Shown in pieces: positions 25,668-33,009 of a DNA stretch of 49,662 bases; the first letter of the stretch is position 1; each line of letters starts with the position of its first letter. The notes below the pieces were generated by a model. The model was not told where the DNA came from and ran no database searches. It worked only from the letters and a program-made list of their open reading frames with translations. The stretch comes from Carboxylicivirga marina (GTDB taxonomy: Bacteria; Bacteroidota; Bacteroidia; Bacteroidales; Marinilabiliaceae): contig NZ_JAENRR010000035.1 in assembly GCF_016612505.1 (NCBI RefSeq), positions 1 to 49,662 of the forward strand, written 5' to 3'. The position numbers and the translations under genes are program-made.

Positions 25668-26706
25668 AGCCCAATATGTTAGGAGAGATTTTATCTTCAA
25701 AGAAGCTGGCGGAACCTCACGTGGAGTTCTGCGTACTAAGCCTAGTTGGTTGATAAAAATAAGTAGCGAAAATGGCGATGTTGGTATAGGTGAATGTTCT
25801 ATTATTCCTGGTTTAAGCATTGAAGATTCGCCACTTTTAGAGAAGAAAATTGAAGAAGTATGTACTGATATAGAACAGTATGCAAATGATTATCAAACAT
25901 CACTTGTGGATTATCCAGCATTACGGTTTGCTTTGGAAACTGCATTTACCGGTCTTGCGAACGGCTCGACTTATACTTTGTTCGATAGTGATTTCGTTAA
26001 CCTTTCAAAACCAATTACCATTAATGGCTTAATCTGGATGGGAGAACAAGCTGAGATGTTAAAACGAATTGAAGAAAAGTTATCGAAAGGGTTTAAGTGC
26101 CTTAAGTTAAAGGTGGGTGCAATAGATTTTAATAAAGAATTAGAATTATTATCTACCATTCGAAAGAATTACTCAGCCAAAGAGCTTGAATTACGGGTTG
26201 ATGCTAATGGTGCATTTTCATTTTCTAGCGCTATGGATAAGCTAAGTGCACTGGCCAAGTACGATATCCATTCAATTGAACAACCCATCGCAGCTGGTCA
26301 ATATGAGGCGATGTATCATCTTTGTCAGCAATCTCCAATAGCCGTGGCATTAGATGAAGAATTAATAGGAATTAAGCATTGTGATGAAAAAAGAAGATTG
26401 TTGGAGACCATTCAACCTCAATACATTATTTTAAAGCCAAGTTTAATTGGAGGGTTTAAATCAAGCAATGAGTGGATCGAATTAGCAGAGCAATTGAATG
26501 TTGGTTGGTGGGCCACATCTGCCTTAGAATCAAATATTGGACTAAATGCTATTGCGCAATGGGTTTACACTAAAAACAATTCATTGAGACAAGGTTTAGG
26601 AACAGGACAGGTATTTACAAATAATATAAAATCACCCCTTTATCTCGATGGAGATCAACTCTATTATGGAGAAGAAAATTGTTGGGAGAATCCATTTAGT
26701 AATTAA
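25660..26706 (+). CDS. menC: o-succinylbenzoate synthase
   Basis: A 348-residue enolase-superfamily enzyme that dehydrates SHCHC to o-succinylbenzoate. Catalytic lysine motif CLKLKVG (about 147-153), metal ligands in RVDANGAFS (near 179), EQP (near 207) and DEE (near 232), second catalytic lysine in ILKPSLIGG (near 258). It overlaps menA by 8 bp and menE starts 2 bp after it. menD, menH, menF and menB are not in the window. Confidence 0.93.
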   Translation: MFKAQYVRRDFIFKEAGGTSRGVLRTKPSWLIKISSENGDVGIGECSIIPGLSIEDSPLLEKKIEEVCTDIEQYANDYQTSLVDYPALRFALETAFTGLANGSTYTLFDSDFVNLSKPITINGLIWMGEQAEMLKRIEEKLSKGFKCLKLKVGAIDFNKELELLSTIRKNYSAKELELRVDANGAFSFSSAMDKLSALAKYDIHSIEQPIAAGQYEAMYHLCQQSPIAVALDEELIGIKHCDEKRRLLETIQPQYIILKPSLIGGFKSSNEWIELAEQLNVGWWATSALESNIGLNAIAQWVYTKNNSLRQGLGTGQVFTNNIKSPLYLDGDQLYYGEENCWENPFSN

Positions 26707-26708
26707 AC

Positions 26709-27782
26709 ATGGTAAAGCAATCATTATATAAATTGTACACATCAATTAAGATTGATGGTATTGTATATGATGGAAATGAAGCTATTCAGTCATATTGCGA
26801 TGAATTGATTTCTACCGGGGACGAAGAAAAAAGGGCCATTGCCAACTTTTTGAAACAGTGGTTTAGCGAAGTAGAATATATCACTTTAAAAACATCGGGA
26901 AGTACTGGGAAACCTAAAGACATCACGGTGAAAAAAGAAGCTATGGTCGCTTCTGCAAGACGAACAGTCTCTTTTTTAAAGCTGAAAGAAGGAAGTTCGG
27001 CACTCCTATGTTTATCTGCCAATTATATTGCTGGCAAGATGATGATTGTAAGAGCTTTGGTTGGTAAACTAAATCTGCTAATATCCAATGTGTCTTCAAA
27101 TCCTTTGAGCGAAATAGCTGGGCATATAGATTTTGCTGCCATGGTACCTCTGCAGGTGACAACTTGTTTGCACGATAATCCTGATGTTTTAAATAAAATA
27201 AAAACACTGATAATAGGTGGAGGACGTGTTAATCCTCAATTGAGTGATCAGTTATCAGTGCTTGAGTGTAAAACATGGGAAACCTATGGAATGACTGAAA
27301 CCGTTTCGCATATTGCAATGCGCCAAATCAACAGCAGACAAAAGTGTTTTCAACTGTTACCTGGGATTAATGTTGTAAGCGATGAACGTTCATGCTTAGT
27401 TGTTGAACCTTCTGAGGTTAATGAAAGCCAGGTTGTTACTAATGATGTTGTTGAAATGTGTTCGCCTAGCAGCTTTCTGATTAAAGGCCGATTTGATAAT
27501 ATTATAAACACAGGAGGAATTAAAGTTATTGCTGAAGAAATTGAAGCAAAGCTTTCTAAGCTGGATATGCCTTTTGCTATCTCATATCGCGAAGATCTGG
27601 CTTTAGGTCAAAGGATTGTATTAGTGTTGCAATCGAGTTCATCCATTTCTATTGATGAAATTGATTGTTCATATTTGTCTAAATTTGAACGGCCAAAAGA
27701 AGTGGTGTGTATTAAAGAACTTCCTAAAACGGCGAATGGTAAAATTCAACGAAAGAAATTAAGAGAACTAATAACGAAGTAG
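26709..27782 (+). CDS. menE: o-succinylbenzoate-CoA ligase
   Basis: A 357-residue AMP-forming ligase that activates o-succinylbenzoate with ATP and CoA. The P-loop TSGSTGKPK (about 62-70), the adenine-site motif TYGMTET (near 195), GRFDNIINTGG (near 258) and the C-terminal lysine in NGKIQRKKL are all present. It is shorter than the E. coli enzyme, as usual for Bacteroidota. Last gene of the menaquinone run. Confidence 0.92.
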   Translation: MVKQSLYKLYTSIKIDGIVYDGNEAIQSYCDELISTGDEEKRAIANFLKQWFSEVEYITLKTSGSTGKPKDITVKKEAMVASARRTVSFLKLKEGSSALLCLSANYIAGKMMIVRALVGKLNLLISNVSSNPLSEIAGHIDFAAMVPLQVTTCLHDNPDVLNKIKTLIIGGGRVNPQLSDQLSVLECKTWETYGMTETVSHIAMRQINSRQKCFQLLPGINVVSDERSCLVVEPSEVNESQVVTNDVVEMCSPSSFLIKGRFDNIINTGGIKVIAEEIEAKLSKLDMPFAISYREDLALGQRIVLVLQSSSSISIDEIDCSYLSKFERPKEVVCIKELPKTANGKIQRKKLRELITK

Positions 27783-27806
27783 TACTAAACCAGGGAGCAA
27801 TATGCT

Positions 27807-27814
27807 ATATTTGC
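27807..27814 (+). promoter_or_regulatory. -7 promoter box for the GH123-like gene
   Basis: TATATTTG, 25 bp before the ATG at 27840; perfect match to TAnnTTTG. Confidence 0.5.
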
Positions 27815-27839
27815 TTCACGTTTTTGATATTATACTAAA

Positions 27840-29600
27840 ATGAAATTTTACAGCATAGCTTATCTGATGTTAGTAATAGTGATATTAACATCATGCTACA
27901 ATCAGCGCGAAAATATTAATTATACTACCTTCTCGGAGCCTCAAAATCCGGAGCAGGCTAATAGTGGGGCCTGGGAAGCCACTGGGCGAGGTTTGCATTT
28001 GTCGTTTGGTTCTAAGGATGTTAAATATCGCAAAGCTGAAGTTCCAATGGTCTCTGTCAATAAAGACCAGGAATTCATTGCCTGGAAAGGAGAGCGGTTA
28101 TCGTTTCAAGCTGTCTTATGGAGCTCATTTGATGTTAAACAGGTGGAGTGCGAGTGGAGTCATTTAGTTTCTCAGAATGGCGATACAATAAAGAAACATT
28201 TGATTGAAACGAATTTTGTGCGATACATCATGAGTGATGATGGCTATGTTAATGATGAGTCGGATAATATGGCCTGGCGCGATTCGTGTTTAATGCCAGA
28301 TATGTTAGACAACTTGCCATGTATTGATATGGAAGCCCAGACTGTTAGACCACTATGGGTGACCGTTTTGGTACCTGAAGATGCAAAGGAGGGCACGTAT
28401 CGTGCTTCACTAAAAGTTTTTTCAAAAGACAATCCTCCACAGGAATTAAGAGTCAGATTAAAAGTCGTAGACCGCACGCTGCCACGGCCTGAATATTGGC
28501 GTTTTCAAACAAATATGAGCATAAATCCTGTATCGATCGCCATGTGGCATAATGTGCCTTTATGGTCTGAAAAGCATCATGAAATAGCGCGACACTACAT
28601 TGAGCTGATGAAGCTTTCGGGGCAAACAGTAGTTAACGTTTCTATCTTTAACCAATATAATAACTCAAATCAGGATGCCATGATTCGTTGGACAAAAACT
28701 AAGAATGGCCAAATGAAGGCTGATTTCTCTCGTTTTGACGAATGGATTAAAGCGTTTGATGATGAGGGTATTAATGGGCAGATAGATTGTTTTGCTTTTG
28801 ATCCGCAAGGTAAGAATGAATTAAGCTACTATGATGAAAAGAGTAGGGAGCTACAAGTTAAACTACTAAATGCATATGACGACAAGGAGTTGTTGATACG
28901 GTGTTATACACAGGTAGTTCAACATTTAAGAAGTGCAGAGCTTTTTGAAAAATCTGTATTTGTAATAGGTGGTGGAGAGTCAGAGGTAGTTAAGCATTTA
29001 AAACAAGTTATTTATCAGGTTGATGCTGAGCAAAAGTTGGAGCTTCTAGCTCAGGAGTGGAGTTCAGGCTTGATGGAAAATGTGTTTGCTGCGAATGTGC
29101 CATCACAATTTAGTAATCTTAAAGAATGGTTTAAAATGCGCCATCAGCAAGGTTTGGAAACTTCCTTTCAGGTTGAAGCTAAAGATCTTTACCCTAACCT
29201 ATGTCTGTCATCACCATCGGCTGAAGCTAGCTGGTTAGGTTGGTATGCCTTGTCTCAAGGAATTGATGGTATCCATATTGAGAATTATAACAATTGGGGC
29301 GATAAGCCTTTAACCGAAGCTCGTCTTAAAAATAAGAGTTCAGGAAGTAATTTCTTGATATACCCTCAGGCTCGTAGTTCAATAAGGTATGAGCGTTTAA
29401 TTGAAGGAATTCAGGATTTTGAGAAATTATTAGTGCTTAAAGAATCATTACAAACAAAAGGGGATGAGTTGAGCCGTATGGATATAGCGTTAATTGATGA
29501 AGTATTAAGTGATTTCGTTATTGACCGAATTCCTCGTGAAAGTGCTGCTCAGATGGTGAATAATGGTCAGAAACTGATAAATGAGATAGTTCTTAAATAA
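27840..29600 (+). CDS. GH123/DUF4091-like lipoprotein
   Basis: A 586-residue lipoprotein; lipobox VILTSC with Cys19. An N-terminal beta-sandwich (about 60-210) is followed by a barrel-type domain and a C-terminal DUF4091-like end with SGSNFLIYP and SIRYERLIEGIQDFEKL (near 503-530). GH123 enzymes are N-acetylgalactosaminidases that use an adjacent Asp-Glu pair. At the place where I expect that pair this protein reads VFVIGGGESE (about 370-380), so the catalytic aspartate appears lost. It may be a sugar-binding or altered enzyme. It is monocistronic and located on a membrane surface. Confidence 0.75.
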   Translation: MKFYSIAYLMLVIVILTSCYNQRENINYTTFSEPQNPEQANSGAWEATGRGLHLSFGSKDVKYRKAEVPMVSVNKDQEFIAWKGERLSFQAVLWSSFDVKQVECEWSHLVSQNGDTIKKHLIETNFVRYIMSDDGYVNDESDNMAWRDSCLMPDMLDNLPCIDMEAQTVRPLWVTVLVPEDAKEGTYRASLKVFSKDNPPQELRVRLKVVDRTLPRPEYWRFQTNMSINPVSIAMWHNVPLWSEKHHEIARHYIELMKLSGQTVVNVSIFNQYNNSNQDAMIRWTKTKNGQMKADFSRFDEWIKAFDDEGINGQIDCFAFDPQGKNELSYYDEKSRELQVKLLNAYDDKELLIRCYTQVVQHLRSAELFEKSVFVIGGGESEVVKHLKQVIYQVDAEQKLELLAQEWSSGLMENVFAANVPSQFSNLKEWFKMRHQQGLETSFQVEAKDLYPNLCLSSPSAEASWLGWYALSQGIDGIHIENYNNWGDKPLTEARLKNKSSGSNFLIYPQARSSIRYERLIEGIQDFEKLLVLKESLQTKGDELSRMDIALIDEVLSDFVIDRIPRESAAQMVNNGQKLINEIVLK

Positions 29601-29813
29601 GAAATGTACCTGTTTTATAGTATTGTGTATAGCTAGAACTTCCTTTAAGGGCAGTTTATGAATAATATCATTTAACAAGTCGGGCAACTTTTATTTATTT
29701 GTAAAATATAGAAAGTACTTAAGTTATTTGCTAACAAATCAATGAGTCAGGTTCGAAGTAAAATGACTTTAGTGAGTCGAAGATTACAAAATATCAAATC
29801 AAATAAGAGACAT

Positions 29814-30998
29814 ATGAAATTATTATCAACACTTCTATTGAGCGTTTTTTGCATCAGCATGATTGCCCAGGAAGAGAAAGAAGGTTATCAGTTTGAGACC
29901 ATTTATGATCTTGAAGCTACCAGTGTAAAAGATCAACATCGTTCAGGTACATGTTGGAGTTTTTCAGCATTAGGATTCTTTGAGTCAGAAATGATTCGTA
30001 TTGGAAAAGAACCAAAGAATCTATCAGAAATGTATGTAGTGCGTCATTGTTATGCAGATAAAGCAGAGAAGTATGTTCGTTTACATGGTTCATTAAACTT
30101 TGGTCCGGGTGGTGCTTTTCATGATGCTGTATACGTTATGAAGAAGTACGGTATGGTACCAGAAGAAGTATATGCAGGACTTGAGTATGGCGAAGATGCA
30201 CATGTTCATGGTGAAATGGATGCAGTTTTAAAAAACTATGTTGACGCTGTTATCAAAAACAAAAACAAAAAATTATCTCCATCTTGGAAAAAAGGATTTG
30301 ATGGTGTTTTAGATGCCTATTTAGGTGAGGAGCCGGCATCATTTGAGGTGGATGGAAAGACCTATACACCGCAGACATACATGAAAGAAAAGGTAGGTTT
30401 GGATATGGATGATTACATTCAAGTGTCATCATATACACATCATCCAATATATGGTACATTTATTATTGAGGTGCCTGATAATTGGTTATGGGGCGAGGTT
30501 TACAATGTAACGCTTGATGATTTAATGACTGTTTTTGAACATTCATTGGAAAACGGTTACACTATTGGCTGGGCTGCTGATGTTAGTGAAAAAGGATTCT
30601 CGCATACCAACGGTGTAGCTATTGTACCAGAAAGTGATGTGGCTGAAATGTCTGGTTCTGAGCGTTCGCGTTGGGAGAGCATGACTCGCGCTGATCGTAA
30701 TAAAATGCTTTACAGCTTCGATAAACCTGTTAAGGAAAAGGAGATAACTGCTGAAATGCGTCAGGAAGCCTATGATAATTACCAAACAACTGACGACCAT
30801 GGTATGCAAATCACCGGCATGGTAAAGGACCAAAATGGAAAAAAATATTTCAAGGTTAAAAATTCGTGGAATACGAATAACAAATATGATGGATATTTCT
30901 ATGCTTCAGAGGCATTTGTTAAGTATAAAACAATGTCAATCATGATTAACAAAAATGCTTTGACTAAAGACTTGAAAAAGAAACTGGGTATCAAATAG
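29814..30998 (+). CDS. exported bleomycin-hydrolase-type cysteine peptidase
   Basis: A 394-residue C1B peptidase. Signal peptide 1-18 (ending MIAQ), so unlike the cytoplasmic PepC it is exported. Catalytic Cys47 in SGTCWSF with the oxyanion glutamine Q41, His329 in DDHGMQITG and Asn350 in VKNSWN are all present. The ATG at 29814 was chosen because it puts the signal peptide at the very start; a frame from 29742 adds a basic stretch before it. The protein likely trims peptides in the periplasm. Similar exported forms occur in many Bacteroidales. Confidence 0.9.
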   Translation: MKLLSTLLLSVFCISMIAQEEKEGYQFETIYDLEATSVKDQHRSGTCWSFSALGFFESEMIRIGKEPKNLSEMYVVRHCYADKAEKYVRLHGSLNFGPGGAFHDAVYVMKKYGMVPEEVYAGLEYGEDAHVHGEMDAVLKNYVDAVIKNKNKKLSPSWKKGFDGVLDAYLGEEPASFEVDGKTYTPQTYMKEKVGLDMDDYIQVSSYTHHPIYGTFIIEVPDNWLWGEVYNVTLDDLMTVFEHSLENGYTIGWAADVSEKGFSHTNGVAIVPESDVAEMSGSERSRWESMTRADRNKMLYSFDKPVKEKEITAEMRQEAYDNYQTTDDHGMQITGMVKDQNGKKYFKVKNSWNTNNKYDGYFYASEAFVKYKTMSIMINKNALTKDLKKKLGIK

Positions 30999-31017
30999 CA
31001 TTTTAGATATAAAATTG

Positions 31018-31047
31018 AAAGGGTGGCAGTTGTCACCCTTTTTTTAT
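31018..31047 (+). terminator. terminator after the cysteine peptidase gene
   Basis: Stem AAAGGGTG/CACCCTTT with an 8-nt loop and T7, 20 bp past the stop. Confidence 0.75.
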
Positions 31048-31070
31048 TTCTTTGAGTGAAACTAATTGTC

Positions 31071-31655
31071 ATGATGAAGCAGATTTTATTAATTGTAATG
31101 TGCCTGATTGCTTTTACTGTCCCACAAAAGGCTCAAAATTCTAAAGGATTATTATTGATCGACATTCAGGAGTTTTACTTTCCTGGTGGGGCTGTTGAAC
31201 TTGTTGGAGCAGAGCAAGCATCCGCAAAGGCGGCCTCAATATTGGATTACTTCCGTGAAAACGATTTATTGGTCATTCATGTCGTTCACAAGGTTAAATC
31301 AGGTGGTGAAATACACCATTTACTAAAACCGCTAGATTCGGAAAAGGTAATTACAAAAACAGATGTTAATGCTTTTAATGGTACCGATTTAAAAGAGTGT
31401 ATAGATAAAGCTGGCATTGAGGAACTTGTAATTATTGGTATGCAAACACACATGTGCCTGGAGGCAGCCGTTCGTGCTGCTGCTGATTTAGGATATAAAG
31501 TGACAGTTGTTGATAGTGCTTGTGCTACAAGGGATTTAGAGTACGATGGTGTCGTAATACCTGCTTTACAAGTGCATGCTTCAACTTTATCAACGCTTAA
31601 GAGTTATGCCGAGATAATATCTTTTGAAGTTTTCAGAGAAAAATTTTTGAATTAA
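31071..31655 (+). CDS. exported isochorismatase-fold hydrolase
   Basis: About 195 residues with a short signal peptide (1-21). The cysteine-hydrolase triad is visible: D31 in LLIDIQ, K96 in VITKTDVNAF and C129 in THMCLEAA. Family members act on nicotinamide, isochorismate, ureidoacrylate or other amides; the substrate here is open. Export is unusual for the family. The ATG at 31071 was preferred over a GTG at 31056, although the terminator ends close to both. Separate unit from the peptidase gene. Confidence 0.82.
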   Translation: MMKQILLIVMCLIAFTVPQKAQNSKGLLLIDIQEFYFPGGAVELVGAEQASAKAASILDYFRENDLLVIHVVHKVKSGGEIHHLLKPLDSEKVITKTDVNAFNGTDLKECIDKAGIEELVIIGMQTHMCLEAAVRAAADLGYKVTVVDSACATRDLEYDGVVIPALQVHASTLSTLKSYAEIISFEVFREKFLN

Positions 31656-31861
31656 TTAAAAAAGCTTCATATTTGTGAATGTTAAAATGTGTGAATATTC
31701 AATAAAGGGAAAGCACACTATGATATAGAATTACAAAATCGCGTTAAAAAAGTTTAAAAGATTGCTTTTAGAGTAATTATGTCAGAACTTTATATATGCG
31801 AATTGAGTATAAAGATTTATGAAGCTTTCTTCATAAGTTAGGGTTAAGGTTAGGTTGAAGA

Positions 31862-31898
31862 AGGAATGTTTGAAAAGTCAAGCATTCCTCTTTTTTTT
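31862..31898 (+). terminator. hairpin with T8 run
   Basis: Stem AGGAATG/CATTCCT and T8. It is 207 bp past the isochorismatase gene and preceded by GGTTAAGGTTAGG, so it may end a separate small RNA rather than the gene. Confidence 0.55.
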
Positions 31899-31991
31899 GC
31901 CCTGATTTAAACTATTTGTGACTAAGCGTGTTATAATTATAGTTAAGATTTTTTTTCATAGATTTGGATTTAGAGTTAAGGTTAGAAAGAG

Positions 31992-32016
31992 AGGAGTTGC
32001 TGTGCAGCTCCTTTTT
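31992..32016 (+). terminator. hairpin with T5 run
   Basis: Stem GGAGTTGC/GCAGCTCC with a near-perfect pairing and T5, preceded by AGTTAAGGTTAG as in the previous unit. Confidence 0.5.
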
Positions 32017-32170
32017 GATTATCAACATGCTCTATTATAGATATTAAAAGTGAAATCGTCGAATTATTTATTGTTTGATGATAATACCTGTTAAATGTTA
32101 AAAACTAACATTCTTAGTATATAAAAGTTATAGTTTTTTGTAAGTTGACTTTTTTTTTCATGTGAATTGA

Positions 32171-32178
32171 TATATTTG
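32171..32178 (+). promoter_or_regulatory. -7 promoter box
   Basis: TATATTTG, 34 bp before the ATG at 32205, with a TTGAC at 32145-32149 that could be the -33 element although the spacing is a little long. Confidence 0.55.
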
Positions 32179-32204
32179 TAGCCGGGAACTATAATATTAT
32201 ACTA

Positions 32205-32933
32205 ATGAATTGGGGAAAGTTATTGAAAAAGAGGGCTGCTCTGGCATTCTTTTGTTTAGTTACACTATATCCATTTACTGGATTGGATGCGATTGGTATT
32301 GATTCTGAGGATGTAACTGTTATATCAGAAATTAATTGCCAGAATCTAAAAGCTAGTCAATGTAAAACCGTATTTGAAATCAAAGCACAGTATAGTGGGG
32401 TTATTACAATTGTTGGTGATTATCTATCTGACAATATAGGCTTAGTGACTGTGTTTACGAATGATTATAAGGAGATTGTGACTCAAAATTTGCATGAGTT
32501 AAATAATAATATTTCTTTTTTGTCTCAAAAAGGTAAGACTTATAATATTGTTTGGCAATTGAAGGGTGAGGTTCAGGAAGTTAAATGGAGTATAAATGAA
32601 ATCGAACAACCTGGGATTAGTTACATAAATGCAATAGAGGTTAGTGCAGCTAAAATGCAAACAAGCCATGTTGGAAGTATGGATCAATGGTTTGTTTATG
32701 AAGCTGAAGAGTCAGGTGAGATACAAATTGGTAGTTTTGGTCATACCAACGAAAATACTTGTTTGTTTGTATATGATGGCACGGGTGAGGTTGTAATTGC
32801 ATCAAGTAATTATTACAATGGGACTTTGCAATCGCAAGCAACTCTTAATGTGATAAAGGGGGAAAGGTATTTTATAAAGTGGTCTAGCGCATTTTCAACA
32901 GGTAGTTATTCCTGGGAAATTGCTTCGTTGTAA
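32205..32933 (+). CDS. exported protein with two beta-rich repeats
   Basis: A 242-residue protein with a signal peptide (about 1-29, ending LDA). Two similar beta domains follow, about 45-140 and 148-242. Both contain an aromatic-rich pattern such as GEIQIGSFG, LFVYDGTGE and FIKWSS that resembles bacterial pre-peptidase C-terminal (PPC-like) domains. No catalytic motif. Probably surface or periplasmic and possibly ligand binding. Preceded by a good promoter box and followed by a terminator, so it is monocistronic. Confidence 0.6.
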   Translation: MNWGKLLKKRAALAFFCLVTLYPFTGLDAIGIDSEDVTVISEINCQNLKASQCKTVFEIKAQYSGVITIVGDYLSDNIGLVTVFTNDYKEIVTQNLHELNNNISFLSQKGKTYNIVWQLKGEVQEVKWSINEIEQPGISYINAIEVSAAKMQTSHVGSMDQWFVYEAEESGEIQIGSFGHTNENTCLFVYDGTGEVVIASSNYYNGTLQSQATLNVIKGERYFIKWSSAFSTGSYSWEIASL

Positions 32934-32958
32934 TTGTAACAAATTTTTTTATATATAA

Positions 32959-32990
32959 ATGGGCTACCTTAATCAGATAGCCCATTTTTT
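32959..32990 (+). terminator. terminator between convergent genes
   Basis: Stem ATGGGCTA/TAGCCCAT with an 11-nt loop and T6, between the exported protein gene and pheT. It serves the plus strand; the minus-strand T-run is weak. Confidence 0.75.
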
Positions 32991-33009
32991 ATTGGAAGTT
33001 GTATCGAAA

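Larger units (their letters stand above)
31656..32204. other. gene-free gap with two hairpin units
   Basis: No credible gene in 549 bp. Two stretches share the order: T-rich segment, GTTAAGGTTAG, stem-loop, T-run (hairpins at 31862-31898 and 31992-32016). The rest is AT-rich and holds the promoter of the downstream gene. Confidence 0.55.
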
